From Gemmatimonadota bacterium (GTDB lineage: Bacteria; Gemmatimonadota; Gemmatimonadetes; Longimicrobiales; Gaopeijiaceae), in NCBI GenBank assembly GCA_022560615.1, contig JADFSR010000006.1, forward strand, positions 62,001 through 126,000: 64,000 nt of DNA. Reading direction: 5' to 3'. Below are positions 16,969-27,259 of this stretch, in pieces; within the stretch, counting starts at the first letter, position 1, and each line of letters opens with the position of its first letter. A program made the translations under genes and the position numbers. The notes under the pieces are model-generated. The model was not told the origin of the DNA, searched no databases, and saw only the letters and a program-made list of their open reading frames with translations.

Positions 16969-17646
16969 TCAGCGGATGTCGACCACGAGGCGTTGCGGAG
17001 ACCTCATCTCGAGCACCCGCACGCTTCTGGCTTCACTGAGGCCGACGATCCAAGTGACGACGTCGTCCGCGTCACAGGATATGCCGCCCTCGTGCACCCG
17101 CGTGAGCTCGTAGCTCTCGGTCCCGATGGACATCGTGCGGCGACCCTGATCGACGATGCGGGCTGGCCGGAGGCGTAGCACCAGGAACTGGTTTCCGGCG
17201 AGTTCAGGTGTGTGCTCGACCTCCGGCGGTGCATCTTCGTCCTCGCCGGCATCGGCCCCAACTCCCTCCGTTCCTTCTCCGCATTGCACCCCCACGCCAG
17301 GGGGTACGACTCGAATTTCGTATCCCGGGGCTGGCGCGTCTGAACTGAAGGTGAACGTCATGCGGTCGAAGCCCTCGTGACCCGTGACCTCGACGCTCTC
17401 GACCATGGAGCGCGGTGCCGCGGGTCTGGGGCTGCGATTGATGGCGTTCGTCGTCCACGGCAGCTCGACCGAGAGGTTGGCCATCTCCAGACCCACGAGA
17501 TCGGCCTCAGTGAGCGCCTCGCGCTCCAGCGGTCTGATCGCCGTATCCACCACCAGCCCGGCCTGGGCGGTGGATGCTTCCGGCTCGCTCCCACACGCGG
17601 GGAGAGCGAGCAGCAGGAAGAATATGCAACTGCGTTTTCGTGTCAT
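16969..17646 (-). CDS. AMIN-like-domain lipoprotein
   Basis: 225 residues with a lipoprotein signal, MTRKRSCIFFLLLALPAC, ending in a LPAC lipobox. After an acidic linker there is an AMIN-like beta-sandwich: VESVEVTGHEGFDRMTFTFS and PGYEIRVVPPGVG, then FLVLRLRPARI, SYELTRVHEGGISCDADDVV, and the closing VLEMRSPQRLVVDI. AMIN-type domains bind peptidoglycan or surface polymers in other proteins. The protein is probably anchored to the outer membrane facing the periplasm. It is convergent with the cyclase gene. No operon partner. Confidence 0.75.
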   Translation of the reverse strand: MTRKRSCIFFLLLALPACGSEPEASTAQAGLVVDTAIRPLEREALTEADLVGLEMANLSVELPWTTNAINRSPRPAAPRSMVESVEVTGHEGFDRMTFTFSSDAPAPGYEIRVVPPGVGVQCGEGTEGVGADAGEDEDAPPEVEHTPELAGNQFLVLRLRPARIVDQGRRTMSIGTESYELTRVHEGGISCDADDVVTWIVGLSEARSVRVLEMRSPQRLVVDIR

Positions 17647-17697
17647 CGGAGTGGCGAGGTCAAGTGGGCTGTCAGGACAATGTCGATGTTGGGACGG

Positions 17698-18246
17698 CTA
17701 GAGCTCTAGAGGGATAACCTCTGGGTACACCTTACTGTTCGGCTTGTCGCCGTCCACATCGATTCCCTCGAGCTTGAGCAGCGCGACCTTCGCTGGTAAG
17801 CCGCCGCCGAAGCCGGTCAGGCGCCCGTCCGAAGCGACGACGCGGTGGCACGGCACCACGATAGGGATGGGATTGGCGCCGACGGCTTGTCCGACCGCGC
17901 GCGCCATGTCGGGCTTGCCCACGTCCCGCGCGACCTGACCGTAGGAAGCGACGCGCCCGTACTCGATGTCGAGCAGTCTGCGATAGACGTCGTGCTGGAA
18001 GCTGGTCGTCGAAGCGGCGAAGTCGAGCGAGAGATCGAACGTCTTTCGTTTCTTGGCCAGATAGGCCTGGAGCTGCTCCACGGCCCCCCGCAAGTGGTCG
18101 GGCCACGCCTCTAGGGGGTCCGTGTGGTGCCCGCGTGGCAGGGGTCCGAACTCGATCCTGCGGACCCCGGTCGGTGACACCCACATAGTGATAGGGCCCG
18201 CCCGAGTGTCTGACAGGTGGGCCGAATGGATCTCAACGGGTGTCAG
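17698..18246 (-). CDS. ogt: Methylated-DNA--[protein]-cysteine S-methyltransferase
   Basis: This suicide enzyme removes O6-alkyl groups from guanine in DNA. About 183 residues; the active site PCHRV (VPCHRVVASDGRLTGFGGGL) and the helix-turn-helix stretch VYRRLLDIEYGRVASYGQVA are diagnostic. The start is not a normal codon: the conserved N-terminal strand (SDTRAGPITMWVSPTGVRRI) reaches upstream of the only ATG at 18186. A CTG at 18246 overlapping the sufU stop, with GGAGA 7 nt before it, fits best. It would thus be the last cistron of the suf operon, coupled to sufU. A DNA-repair gene in an Fe-S operon is unusual and may be opportunistic. Confidence 0.85.
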   Translation of the reverse strand: MTPVEIHSAHLSDTRAGPITMWVSPTGVRRIEFGPLPRGHHTDPLEAWPDHLRGAVEQLQAYLAKKRKTFDLSLDFAASTTSFQHDVYRRLLDIEYGRVASYGQVARDVGKPDMARAVGQAVGANPIPIVVPCHRVVASDGRLTGFGGGLPAKVALLKLEGIDVDGDKPNSKVYPEVIPLEL

Positions 18247-18695
18247 TGTGCTTTCTCCGACGCATGCTTCTTGAGGGCTTCCTGGAGAGCGTCGAATCCG
18301 ATCAGCGCGCACTTGATGCGCACCGGAAACTTGCTCACCCCCTCAAGCGCCCGCAGGTCTCCGAGGCTCTTGTCCTTGGCCGCTTCTGCGTCTCCGTGCA
18401 TGAGAGCGGTGAAGAGGTCGGCGAGCGCGTCTGCGTCGCTCAGGGAGGCACCCTGGATTTTCGCGGTCATCATGCTGATCGACGCCTGGGAGATCGAGCA
18501 GCCCTGCCCGATGAACTTGGCTGCCGCGATATGATCGCCCTCGATGCGCAGTTGTAGGCGGATCTCGTCTCCACAGACCGGGTTGGCCATGTGGATCTCT
18601 ACGGTCTTCTCCTCCAGCTCCGCTTTATTGCGAGGGTTGCGGTAGTGCTCGAGGATAAGCTGCTGGTAGAGCGAGCTGAGTGGGGGTGTTTCCAT
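18243..18695 (-). CDS. sufU: SufU-type Fe-S scaffold / zinc-dependent sulfur acceptor
   Basis: 150 residues of the IscU-like SufU family, which accepts sulfur from SufS in SufS-SufU systems. The ligand residues are visible: Cys in NPVCGDE, the conserved GQGCSISQAS and the late VRIKCALIGF Cys. The insertion between the second and third motifs, typical of SufU against IscU, is present. ATG at 18695. It lies 92 bp after sufS and is followed by the overlapping ogt. Confidence 0.92.
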   Translation of the reverse strand: METPPLSSLYQQLILEHYRNPRNKAELEEKTVEIHMANPVCGDEIRLQLRIEGDHIAAAKFIGQGCSISQASISMMTAKIQGASLSDADALADLFTALMHGDAEAAKDKSLGDLRALEGVSKFPVRIKCALIGFDALQEALKKHASEKAH

Positions 18696-18787
18696 CGTTC
18701 GCTACGTCTGTTGATCGGGGTACCAATGTACGTGTCGCAGTACGCGCGCGCTCGCTCCGGCAGACCCCCACCGGGCGCAGATGCTTC

Positions 18788-20017
18788 TCAGCCGAAGATG
18801 CCGCGCACGATGTCCAGGCCTTCGACGAGTCGATCCACTTCATCCTTCGTATTGTACAGGTAGAACGACGCCCGTGCCGTGGCGGCAACGCCGAAGTGCT
18901 TCATCACGAGTTGCGCGCAGTGATGTCCGGCACGTACCGCGATGCCTTCCGCGTCCAGGATCGTCGAGATGTCGTGCGGATGCGCGTCACCGAGCGTGAA
19001 CGAGACGACGGCGGAGTGTTCGTCGAGCGACTCCGGTCCGTAGATGCGAATGCCCTTGATCGAGCCGACCTGCTCGATGGCGTACGCCAGAAGCTCGCGC
19101 CCGTGGGCCGCGATGGCGTCCATGCCGACGCCGGTTAGGAAGTCTACCGCGGCGCCCATCCCGATCGCGCCGGCGATGTTGGGGGTGCCTGCCTCGAACT
19201 TGTGGGGCACCTTCGCCCAGGTGCTTTCGTCACGGCCGACGAAGTGGATCATTTCGCCGCCGCCTTGATACGGCGACATCGATTCGAGCAGGTCCTTTCG
19301 CGCCCAAAGCGCCCCGATGCCGGTAGGGCCGCACATCTTGTGACCGCTGAACGCATAGCAATCCACGCCGAGATCCTGTACGTCGACCTTGGTATGCACC
19401 GCCCCTTGGGCACCGTCGATCACCACGAGCGCCCCGACCTCATGGGCCGCGGCCGCGATCTCCTTGATGGGGTTCACGGTGCCGAGCGCGTTCGAGACAT
19501 GCGCGACCGCGAGGACCTTCGTGCGACTCGAGAGCAAGGAAGGGAGCTCGTCGAGAACGAGTCGACCCTGGTCGTCGATCTCGATGTAGCGGAGCTTGGC
19601 GCCCGTGCGACGAGCGAGCAGCTGCCACGGGATGATGTTCGAGTGGTGCTCCATGGTCGAGATCAGGATCTCGTCGCCTTCGCCGACGTTGTCCAATCCC
19701 CAAGCGGTAGCGATGAGGTTGATCGCCTCCGTCGTGCCCCGCGTCCAAACGAGCTCGTCAGCCTCGGGCGCGTTGATCCATCGGGCGACCTTGGCGCGGG
19801 CGTCCTCGAAGGCGATGGTCGCTCGCCGCGACAGCTCGTGGATGCCGCGGTGCACGTTGGCGTTGTCGCGCCGGTAGTACTCTTCGAGCGCCCCCAGCAC
19901 GGCTTTGGGCTTCTGGGACGTGGCCGCGTTGTCGAGATACACGAGCGGCTTGCCGTTGACCGTCTGATCCAGCGCAGGGAACTCCCGCCGGATCTTGATC
20001 GGGTCGAGTGCGGTCAT
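18788..20017 (-). CDS. sufS: Cysteine desulfurase SufS
   Basis: About 409 residues of the class V PLP-dependent aminotransferase fold (SufS type). PLP-binding Lys lies in AFSGHKMCGPTGIGALW (about K226); the sulfur-accepting Cys is in AVRAGHHCAQLVMKHFG (about C362). It converts cysteine to alanine and passes the persulfide to SufU. The N-terminus (DPIKIRREFPALDQTVNG, then LVYLDNAATSQKP) is canonical. It lies downstream of the Rieske protein by 21 bp within the suf operon. Confidence 0.96.
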   Translation of the reverse strand: MTALDPIKIRREFPALDQTVNGKPLVYLDNAATSQKPKAVLGALEEYYRRDNANVHRGIHELSRRATIAFEDARAKVARWINAPEADELVWTRGTTEAINLIATAWGLDNVGEGDEILISTMEHHSNIIPWQLLARRTGAKLRYIEIDDQGRLVLDELPSLLSSRTKVLAVAHVSNALGTVNPIKEIAAAAHEVGALVVIDGAQGAVHTKVDVQDLGVDCYAFSGHKMCGPTGIGALWARKDLLESMSPYQGGGEMIHFVGRDESTWAKVPHKFEAGTPNIAGAIGMGAAVDFLTGVGMDAIAAHGRELLAYAIEQVGSIKGIRIYGPESLDEHSAVVSFTLGDAHPHDISTILDAEGIAVRAGHHCAQLVMKHFGVAATARASFYLYNTKDEVDRLVEGLDIVRGIFG

Positions 20018-20038
20018 CGGTCGTAGCCTCGGTGAGTC

Positions 20039-20350
20039 TCAGCTCACGTCGATGTAGATCTGTCCAGCGCGAACTTCCACCGGGAACGACTTCACCGGTC
20101 GAGTGGCTGGAATGCATATGTTCTTGCCGGTCCTACAGTCGAAGCGGGCACCGTGGTAGATACAGAGGATCTCGTTACCCTCCAGCTCTCCGTCGGAGAG
20201 TGGAAACGCCTCGTGGGAGCACTCGTCTTCGAGCGCGTAGACAGTTCCTTCGAAGTTGGCGAGCACGATTTCGGTGCTGCCGGCGGTCACGCCCTTGAGT
20301 TGGCCGACCGGGCAGTCAGCCGCGGCGGCCACCTGGATCCAACTAGCCAT
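20039..20350 (-). CDS. Rieske-type ferredoxin in the suf operon
   Basis: 103 residues making a single Rieske [2Fe-2S] domain. The ligand motifs C-x-H and C-x2-H are visible as DECSHEAFPLSDG and CIYHGARFD. There is no membrane anchor or oxygenase domain. In several bacterial suf operons a Rieske protein of this kind sits between sufD and sufS; an electron-transfer role in cluster assembly has been assumed from context but not shown here. It has 29-bp and 21-bp gaps to its neighbours and is probably co-transcribed. Confidence 0.88.
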   Translation of the reverse strand: MASWIQVAAAADCPVGQLKGVTAGSTEIVLANFEGTVYALEDECSHEAFPLSDGELEGNEILCIYHGARFDCRTGKNICIPATRPVKSFPVEVRAGQIYIDVS

Positions 20351-20379
20351 GCGGCGTGCTCCGGGTCACGACGGGCTCG

Positions 20380-21723
20380 CTAGTCGTGCTGTGCGAGCTT
20401 CTGTTCGATGACTCGCGTCACCTTATCCACGACACTACCCAGCGGGAGCTTCGCCAGGACCTCTCCTAGGAAGCCGAGAACCACGAGGCGCTCGGCTTGG
20501 ATGAGGCTCAGGCCGCGGCTCATCAGGTAGAACCTCGCTTCGGCGTCGAGTTGGCCGACGGTGGCGGCGTGGGAGCACTTCACGTCGTCGGCCTCGATTT
20601 CGAGATTCGGCAACGAGTCGGCGCGAGACTCCGGGGAGAGCAAGAGATTCCGGTTGGTCTGATACGCGTCGGTGCCTTGGGCACCGGGCAGCACTCGGAT
20701 GATGCCGCGAAAGGCCGCGCGGCTGGCACCGTCGAGCGCACCCTTGTAGAGCAGGTCGCTCGAAGTGTTCGGCGCGACGTGGTCCTGGCTGGTGTTGAAG
20801 TCGAAATGCTGGTCACCGTCCCCGAAGTAGAGACCCAGCATGTCCGAATTCGCACCGGGACCGAGCAGGCGAGCGTTCAGGTCGACACGTGTCACCGACG
20901 CGCCGAGCGCCACGTTGAGCGTATCGAGCTTCGCGTCGCGCTGCGCGAGCGTGCGTTGCACCGACTGGTAGAACGCCCCGCGACCTAGCCGCTGCACGGC
21001 CACGTACTGTACCTGTGCGCCGTCGCGCGCGATCAGCTCTACCACCGTGGACGTATACGTCTGCGACTCGAAGTCGTCGGACAGGACTTCGTCGACATAG
21101 GAGATCTGACTTTCGGGTTCGGCCACGATGAGTACGCGGCTGAAATACGCGGTGCCAGCCTCGCTCAGCCACCGCGTGACACAGACGGGCCGCTCGAGTC
21201 GCACGCCCTTGGGCACGTACAGGAAGATGCCGTCGATCCAGAGCGCCGCGTTGAGCGCCGCGAACTTGCCTTCTTCGGCAGGAACCGCCTCGGTGGCGAG
21301 GTGCTCCCGCACGAGCTGTTCGTGGTTCGTGATCGCTTCGTGCAGCGACTCGAAGATCACGCCCCGCGCCGCGAGCTTCTCGTCGACGTCGGCATGAACG
21401 ACGTGACCGTCGATAATGACGATGCGACCCGAGGCTTCCCGGTCCTCGTCCATGGCCTCGCGCAGTCGCTCGGGCCACGTGGCCGGATCAGCCGAGAGCG
21501 TGTCGGCATCGCTGAGCCGAAGCGCGTCGAGATCGAGCTTCTTCTTGAGGTCCGTGTAGCGCCACTCTTCGAGTCGCGTCGTCGGCATCGGAGTGCGCTC
21601 GTACACGTCCCAAGCATGCTCCCGGCGCTCGCGCAGCCACACGGGCTCGCCCATGCCGATCCGCTCGACCGCCTCGGAATCGAGGGCGGCCCTTACCCGC
21701 TCTGTGAGGGTATCCCCCGTCAT
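20380..21723 (-). CDS. sufD: Fe-S assembly protein SufD
   Basis: About 447 residues of the SufB/SufD beta-helix family. The N-terminal helical part is followed by the beta-helix core, including the family features [38 protein letters not shown] and the conserved [21 protein letters not shown], with [20 protein letters not shown] at the C-terminus. It forms the SufBC2D complex. The ATG overlaps the sufB stop (ATGA), so it is coupled to sufB. Confidence 0.95.
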   Translation of the reverse strand: MTGDTLTERVRAALDSEAVERIGMGEPVWLRERREHAWDVYERTPMPTTRLEEWRYTDLKKKLDLDALRLSDADTLSADPATWPERLREAMDEDREASGRIVIIDGHVVHADVDEKLAARGVIFESLHEAITNHEQLVREHLATEAVPAEEGKFAALNAALWIDGIFLYVPKGVRLERPVCVTRWLSEAGTAYFSRVLIVAEPESQISYVDEVLSDDFESQTYTSTVVELIARDGAQVQYVAVQRLGRGAFYQSVQRTLAQRDAKLDTLNVALGASVTRVDLNARLLGPGANSDMLGLYFGDGDQHFDFNTSQDHVAPNTSSDLLYKGALDGASRAAFRGIIRVLPGAQGTDAYQTNRNLLLSPESRADSLPNLEIEADDVKCSHAATVGQLDAEARFYLMSRGLSLIQAERLVVLGFLGEVLAKLPLGSVVDKVTRVIEQKLAQHD

Positions 21724-23135
21724 CCCACAGAGCCTTCCATTTCCATTTCGATCAGCCTGTTGAGCTCCACCGCGTACTCGAGCGGTAGCTTCTTGGCGAT
21801 CGGCTCGATGAAGCCGCGCACGATCATCGCCATCGCTTCATCCTTGGCGATTCCGCGACTCGCCAGGTAGAAGAGCTGTTCCTCACCGATCTTCGAGACC
21901 GAAGCTTCGTGACCGATGTTCGCGTCGTTCTCTTCGATCTCGATGTACGGATACGTGTCCGTCCGCGAGGTGTCGTTGATCAGCAGCGCGTCGCACTCGA
22001 CGTTGGAGCGTGCGTGGTGCGCACCCTTGTGCACCTTGCACAGGCCGCGGTACGTCGAGCGTCCGGTCCCCTTCGAGATCGACTTGGAGGTGATCGAGGA
22101 GGTCGTATGCGGCGCCACGTGGATCACTTTGCCGCCGGTGTCCTGGTGCTGGCCGTCGCCCGCGTACGCGATCGACATGATCTCGCCATGCGCGCCTTCG
22201 CCGACCAGGTAGCAGGACGGGTACTTCATGGTGAGCTTCGAGCCGAGGTTGCCGTCCAGCCACTCCATGGTGGCGTTCTCGTGCACGATCGACCGTTGGG
22301 TGACGAGGTTGTACATGTTGTTCGACCAGTTCTGGATGGTCGTGTACCGGAACCGAGCGTTCTTCTTGACGACGATCTCGATGACGCCCGAGTGGAACGA
22401 TTCGGTCGTGTAGACCGGCGCGGTGCACCCTTCGATGTAGTGCGCTTGCGCGCCCTCGTCGATGATGATGAGCGTGCGCTCGAACTGACCCATTCGCTCC
22501 TGGTTCACCCGGAAGTACGCCTGCAGGGGTGTGTCGATCGAGACGCCCTTCGGGATGTATACGAACGAGCCGCCGGACCAGACCGCCGCGTTCATCGCAG
22601 CGAACTTGTTGTCGTGCATCGGGATGATGGTGCCGAAGTGCTCGCGGAAGAGCTCGGGGTGGTTCTTCAGACCGTCTTCGATGGAATCGAAGATGACGCC
22701 CTGATCCGCCCACTCCTCGCGCAACGAGTGGTACACCATTTCGGACTCGTACTGTGCGCCCACGCCGGCGAGGACCTTACGTTCGGCCTCGGGGATGCCG
22801 AGCTTCTCGAACGTGTCCTTGATCTCGTCGGGCACGTCGTCCCAGGAGCGCTCCATCTGGTCCTGAGGCCGCACATAGAAGTAGATCTCATCGAGCACCG
22901 CTTCGAGACTGGAGAGGTCGCCGCCCCACTTGGGCATCGGCTTCGAGTTGTAGACTTTGAGGGCCTTGAGGCGGTACTCGAGCATCCACTCCGGCTCTTC
23001 CTTGTGCGCGGAGATCTGCCGGACCACTTTCTCGTTCAGGCCCTTCTCGGCACGGAAGACCGGCTCAGTGTCGGTGACGAAGTCGTACTTGTATTCGTCG
23101 AGTCCGAGGTCTTGGATGGTTTCGTTCTGTGGCAT
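21720..23135 (-). CDS. sufB: Fe-S assembly protein SufB
   Basis: 471 residues, the catalytic scaffold partner in SufBC2D that assembles [4Fe-4S] clusters. Typical segments include [40 protein letters not shown] with the putative cluster cysteine, [20 protein letters not shown], and [19 protein letters not shown]. It follows sufC with a 19-bp gap and overlaps sufD by ATGA. Confidence 0.96.
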   Translation of the reverse strand: MPQNETIQDLGLDEYKYDFVTDTEPVFRAEKGLNEKVVRQISAHKEEPEWMLEYRLKALKVYNSKPMPKWGGDLSSLEAVLDEIYFYVRPQDQMERSWDDVPDEIKDTFEKLGIPEAERKVLAGVGAQYESEMVYHSLREEWADQGVIFDSIEDGLKNHPELFREHFGTIIPMHDNKFAAMNAAVWSGGSFVYIPKGVSIDTPLQAYFRVNQERMGQFERTLIIIDEGAQAHYIEGCTAPVYTTESFHSGVIEIVVKKNARFRYTTIQNWSNNMYNLVTQRSIVHENATMEWLDGNLGSKLTMKYPSCYLVGEGAHGEIMSIAYAGDGQHQDTGGKVIHVAPHTTSSITSKSISKGTGRSTYRGLCKVHKGAHHARSNVECDALLINDTSRTDTYPYIEIEENDANIGHEASVSKIGEEQLFYLASRGIAKDEAMAMIVRGFIEPIAKKLPLEYAVELNRLIEMEMEGSVG

Positions 23136-23154
23136 GAAGGTCTCCTTGGCGTCT

Positions 23155-23940
23155 TCAGACGCCGTTCGTTACTGAGTCCGCGTCGCGCCAGCCCTTGTAG
23201 CCTTGGGCCTCGAGCGCGAGCGCGACTTCCGGCCCACCGGAGCGGACGATACGACCGTCGACCATGACGTGAACGCGGTCGGGCTCGATGTGGTCCAGAA
23301 GTCTCTGGTAGTGCGTGATGAGGAGGATCGACATCTCGGGATCTTCCTCAGTCAACTTGTTCACCCCGTTTGCGACGACCTTGAGCGCGTCGATATCGAG
23401 GCCTGAGTCGGTCTCGTCCAGCACGGCGAGCTTGGGCCTCAGCATAGCCATCTGGAGGATCTCGTTCCGCTTCTTCTCACCGCCGCTGAAGCCGTCGTTT
23501 ACGTTACGCTCGGCGAACGAGACGTCCATATCGAGCAGCTCCATGCGCTCGGTCAGGATGTCCGAGAAGTCGAAGATGTCGAGCTCCTCACCATCTGCCA
23601 GGTGGGCTTGCACCGCCGTGCGAAGGAAGTTCGCAATGGAGACGCCGGGGATCTCTACAGGATACTGGAAGGCGAGGAAGATTCCCGCCTGCGAGCGCTC
23701 GTCGGCCTCGAGCTCGAACAGATCACTGCCCTGGAACATGACCGAGCCGGACGTCACTTCGTAGCCAGGGTGGCCGGCGAGAACCTTGGCTAGGGTGCTC
23801 TTTCCCGAGCCGTTCGGACCCATAATCGCGTGGATCTCGCCTTTACCGATCTCGAGATCGATCCCATTGAGGATCGGGATCTCTTCGTCGGTGACCTTGG
23901 CTTCGAGGCCCTCTATCTTCAGAATGGGAGCGTCACTCAT
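23155..23940 (-). CDS. sufC: SufC ABC-type ATPase
   Basis: About 261 residues. Walker [11 protein letters not shown] (about 40-49), signature [11 protein letters not shown], and Walker [18 protein letters not shown] with the downstream [10 protein letters not shown] are all present. It powers the SufBC2D scaffold. I choose ATG 23940 ([16 protein letters not shown]) because GAGGAACGA lies directly upstream; a longer in-frame extension has no family match. First gene of the operon sufC-B-D-Rieske-sufS-sufU-ogt. No Rrf2-type SufR/IscR regulator is present in the window. Confidence 0.96.
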   Translation of the reverse strand: MSDAPILKIEGLEAKVTDEEIPILNGIDLEIGKGEIHAIMGPNGSGKSTLAKVLAGHPGYEVTSGSVMFQGSDLFELEADERSQAGIFLAFQYPVEIPGVSIANFLRTAVQAHLADGEELDIFDFSDILTERMELLDMDVSFAERNVNDGFSGGEKKRNEILQMAMLRPKLAVLDETDSGLDIDALKVVANGVNKLTEEDPEMSILLITHYQRLLDHIEPDRVHVMVDGRIVRSGGPEVALALEAQGYKGWRDADSVTNGV

Positions 23941-23987
23941 TCGTTCCTCAGACAAGGTGCGGAGCCCTTGGCCGCTTATCAAGAATG

Positions 23988-23993
23988 ATTCTA
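23988..23993 (-). promoter_or_regulatory. Possible -10 element for the suf operon
   Basis: TAGAAT on the minus strand, 47 bp upstream of the sufC start, within an AT-rich stretch between the divergent sufC and patatin genes. No clear TTGACA-like element was found at 16-18 bp, so support is weak. Confidence 0.25.
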
Positions 23994-24037
23994 TGTTTCA
24001 GGTCCAGAAAGCTAGACGGGTCGATTAGGGGGGTCAA

Positions 24038-24907
24038 GTGGGGGTAGACAGTGCCGATTCTCCGCATCATACGGTCGATTCCGCGGGTCTGCAGGAGCTC
24101 GGTGATGGCGCCTGGCTGGTGCTCGGCGGTGGAGGTCTGAAGGGTCTCGCACACGTTGGTGTGTGGCAGGCCCTTACGGAAGCAGGGGTGCGTCCCACCG
24201 GTATCGTCGGAACCAGCATTGGCGCTTTGGTCGGAGCGCTGGCGGCGAGTGGCATGACGTGGCAGGAGATGCGGAAGCACGCTCTCGCGCTCGAGAAACC
24301 GGACATCGTGCGCCTGAACCGGCGTGTGGCGTGGATCAACGGGATCCGTCAACCGAGCGTGTTCCTGGGCGATGCGCTCATGGAATACTACGCGAAGCTG
24401 CTCCCGGACCGGGGCTGGGACGCGATGGAAGTACCCTTCCTTCTCAACGCCGTGGATCTCACCGATGGCTCGACCGAGTGGTTCGGCACGGATGCTAGGA
24501 CGGATATTTCACTGGTGGAGGCCGTGTACGCGTCGTCGGCGCTTCCGGTTTTCTACCCGCCCTTCGAGCAGGGGGGGCGTGCCTTCGTGGACGGCGGGAC
24601 CGCGCATCCGCTCGCGCTCGACCGTGCGGAGCAACAGGGGGCGACTGGCATCGTGGGGGTCGACGTCGGCTCCGGGGAGACTGGCGATTGTGAGAAGATC
24701 CTCGCGCAGGGCATCCTCGGCGTGCACCAACGCATCTTCTCCATCATGACGTGGCGTCGTCGCCGTGACCTGCTCGCCCAATGGGACGGCCCGCCGCTCA
24801 TGTACGTGCGGCCCCGCCTCGACGGCTTCGAGACATTCGACTTCGACAACGTCGAGTACTTCGTCGACGAAGGGTATCGAGCGATGAAGGAAGCGCTGGA
24901 GGGATAG
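24038..24907 (+). CDS. Patatin-like phospholipase/esterase
   Basis: About 289 residues of the patatin-like family (Ser-Asp dyad). The oxyanion-hole motif GGGGLKGLAHVGVWQ is near residue 30, the nucleophile motif GTSIG (TGIVGTSIGALVGAL) near 60, and the Asp in DGG (FVDGGTAHPLALDRA) near 190. There is no signal peptide; the enzyme is probably cytosolic or membrane-associated. Its start is GTG 24038 after a G-rich stretch. It is divergent from sufC. Confidence 0.9.
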   Translation: MGVDSADSPHHTVDSAGLQELGDGAWLVLGGGGLKGLAHVGVWQALTEAGVRPTGIVGTSIGALVGALAASGMTWQEMRKHALALEKPDIVRLNRRVAWINGIRQPSVFLGDALMEYYAKLLPDRGWDAMEVPFLLNAVDLTDGSTEWFGTDARTDISLVEAVYASSALPVFYPPFEQGGRAFVDGGTAHPLALDRAEQQGATGIVGVDVGSGETGDCEKILAQGILGVHQRIFSIMTWRRRRDLLAQWDGPPLMYVRPRLDGFETFDFDNVEYFVDEGYRAMKEALEG

Positions 24908-25095
24908 CGCACTGGATGGCGCGGCGCCTCGGCACCGCTCTGGCCGCCACGGTCATCCCGGCCGCGAGGGCGACCCGGACCGATCCCACGATCACACTTC
25001 GGCAGGAGTGTGGTAGGCGGCTCGTTCCTTGCTCGGCATCGCCTGGCTCATTATGAAGATGGAGTCGTCCTGTATCCGTCTTCGGAGTCCCACAC

Positions 25096-27114
25096 ATGAA
25101 GCGTATCGTCGTCACGTCGACCTTCCTCGTCCTGGCCGCCACTTCGCCTGCAACGTCCCAGAACATTGCACGCCTCGAGTCCCAGACTGAGGTGATCCGA
25201 ATTGAGCGAGGTGCCACCGCCCCTCTGGTGATCTCCGCGTTCGATGCCGCGGGGCGACCCACGGACGGCGCGCTCCGGGTGTCGGGCCCCCGGAGGGGGC
25301 TGGCTGTGGACGGGACGTCCGTGAGGGGACTCATCGTGGGTGAATACGAAGTCGTAATAACGAGCGTGGCGATTGGCGGAGCTGAGCCCGTGACGTTGCG
25401 CGTCCCCGTGCACGTCGTTTGGCCGGCGATCAGCGAAGTGCGGATCGAAACAGACGGCGGCCGGCTGTACCAAGGCGCTCGTGTCTTGCACGGGGTCGTC
25501 GCGTCCCACAGTGACGGCTCTCAGCGGCCGTTCTCCGAGGTCGCGTGGGCCAGCTCAGACGAAGACGTTGCCACCGTCGACGCGTTCGGAAACGTGCGTG
25601 CCGTCGGCACCGGCACCGTGACCATCTCCGCCACCGTGGAAGGTGTACGCGGCGACGTGACCCATTCGGTGGTGGCGTCGCCCATCGTGTCGATGACGCT
25701 CGAAGGCGGCCGACAGCAGGTACGCACCGGCGACGTGCAGAGCTTCACCGCCACGGCCTTCGACGAAGGCGGCTCGGCGGTGGACGACGCACCGATCACG
25801 TGGAGTTTCGTCTACCAGCCAGACGACTCGATCAAGGCGCCGGCGGGTCCGGCGCAGATTCTCGACGGGCGCATGGTCGCGGACGTGCCAGGCGTGTACA
25901 CCGCGATGGCTTCGAGCGCCGGTGCGTCCGTGGAATACTCGTTCCGGGTCGTCCCCCGGAACGTGATTCGCAAGATCGAAGTGGTGGGCCACGGCAGCGA
26001 GGCGCGCATCTTCACGACCGACTTCTGGATCTGGGAGGGACTCGACGGTCGCGACTACGCTCTGACGGGTTCCAAGTACGGGGACGGTATTTCTATGGTC
26101 TGGGACGTAACGGACCCGACGAACATCTTCAAGACCGATTCGATTCCCCTCGACGCGCGCACGACCAACGATATGAAGGTCTCGCCGGACGGGCGTTACG
26201 GGGTCATTTCCAGGGAGGGCGCGTCGAACCGGCGGAACGGTCTCGTGATTCTCGACCTTGCAGAGCCGGCCCACCCCAGGATCGCGTCGACCTTCGAAAG
26301 CCACGGAGTGACCGGCGGCGTGCACAACATGTTCGCGACGAACGACTACCTGTTCTCCCTGGCGAACGGGGACAAATACGTCATCATCGACATGCGCGAC
26401 CTCGAGAATCCGGAGTACGTCAGCGAGTACAACCACCCCGACTCGCGCGTCCACGACATTTGGGTACACGACGGGCTCGTTTACTCGGCGGAGTGGGAGA
26501 CCGGCGTAGTCGTGGTGGACGTCGGAAACGGGAAATGGGGCGGTTCGATCGAGAACCCGCAGCTCGTGACGGTCTTTCCGACCACGACGGGCTCCACGCA
26601 CGCGATCTTCCCCTACTACCAGGAGTCGACAGGACGCCTCTTGCTCATCGTGGGTGACGAGCGCGTGCAACGTCGTGGTCTCGCGTGGGAGGGCACCGGG
26701 CCCGATCACCGACAGCAGTACGACCCGGTCACGGGCAAGGGTGGTTATCCTCGCGCGACGTCCGGCTACACCCAGATTTTCGACTTCACTGATCCGATGA
26801 ACCCGGTGCAACTCGCGCGCTACGAGGCCAGCGAATACGGCACGCACAACATGTGGGTCGAGGACGACATCCTCTACCAGGCGTACTACGAGGGCGGCGT
26901 GCGCATGGTCGACATCTCGGGTGACCTCATGGGCAATCTCTACACCCAGGGCCGCGAGATGGCGGTGTTCAAGGCACACGATCCTCTCGGCTACATCCCC
27001 AATTCGCCAGGGGTTTGGAGCGTGATGCCGTGGAAGGGCAATATCTTCTTCAGCGACATCAACTCCGGCATGTGGGCGGTGAAGATGCAGCCTGCGGACC
27101 GGCCGATCTCGTAG
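25096..27114 (+). CDS. Secreted BIG2 / LVIVD-repeat protein
   Basis: 672 residues with a signal peptide (MKRIVVTSTFLVLAATSPATS). The N-terminal half is made of beta-sandwich modules; a bacterial Ig-like (BIG2) domain is clear from ISEVRIETDGGRLYQGARVL and the WASSDEDVATVDAFGNVRAV and GTGTVTISATVEG segment. From about residue 290 the protein shows repeated LVIVD-like blades, e.g. ISMVWDVTDPTNIFKTDSIP, GLVILDLAEPAHPRIASTFE, VIIDMRDLENPEYVSEYN and TQIFDFTDPMNPVQLARYE. This predicts a secreted beta-propeller, perhaps surface-binding. No catalytic residues are identified. 181 bp of non-coding sequence precedes it. Confidence 0.8.
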   Translation: MKRIVVTSTFLVLAATSPATSQNIARLESQTEVIRIERGATAPLVISAFDAAGRPTDGALRVSGPRRGLAVDGTSVRGLIVGEYEVVITSVAIGGAEPVTLRVPVHVVWPAISEVRIETDGGRLYQGARVLHGVVASHSDGSQRPFSEVAWASSDEDVATVDAFGNVRAVGTGTVTISATVEGVRGDVTHSVVASPIVSMTLEGGRQQVRTGDVQSFTATAFDEGGSAVDDAPITWSFVYQPDDSIKAPAGPAQILDGRMVADVPGVYTAMASSAGASVEYSFRVVPRNVIRKIEVVGHGSEARIFTTDFWIWEGLDGRDYALTGSKYGDGISMVWDVTDPTNIFKTDSIPLDARTTNDMKVSPDGRYGVISREGASNRRNGLVILDLAEPAHPRIASTFESHGVTGGVHNMFATNDYLFSLANGDKYVIIDMRDLENPEYVSEYNHPDSRVHDIWVHDGLVYSAEWETGVVVVDVGNGKWGGSIENPQLVTVFPTTTGSTHAIFPYYQESTGRLLLIVGDERVQRRGLAWEGTGPDHRQQYDPVTGKGGYPRATSGYTQIFDFTDPMNPVQLARYEASEYGTHNMWVEDDILYQAYYEGGVRMVDISGDLMGNLYTQGREMAVFKAHDPLGYIPNSPGVWSVMPWKGNIFFSDINSGMWAVKMQPADRPIS

Positions 27115-27259
27115 GGTGCGCCGCCGCCTGCTGGCCCCCAACTCGTCTGGCGGAGGGAGAGGCGTCGGATTGCTTCATGTGTGATGGCTCCTGCGAAATC
27201 CGTCCCTTTCACAGAGCGTATGTGATTTCGACTTCGGACCAACCCTCAGCGCGCACGGC

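Noticed and set aside
21909-23267. Long plus-strand frame opposite sufB
   Set aside because: Antisense shadow of sufB; its composition is atypical and no motif is seen.
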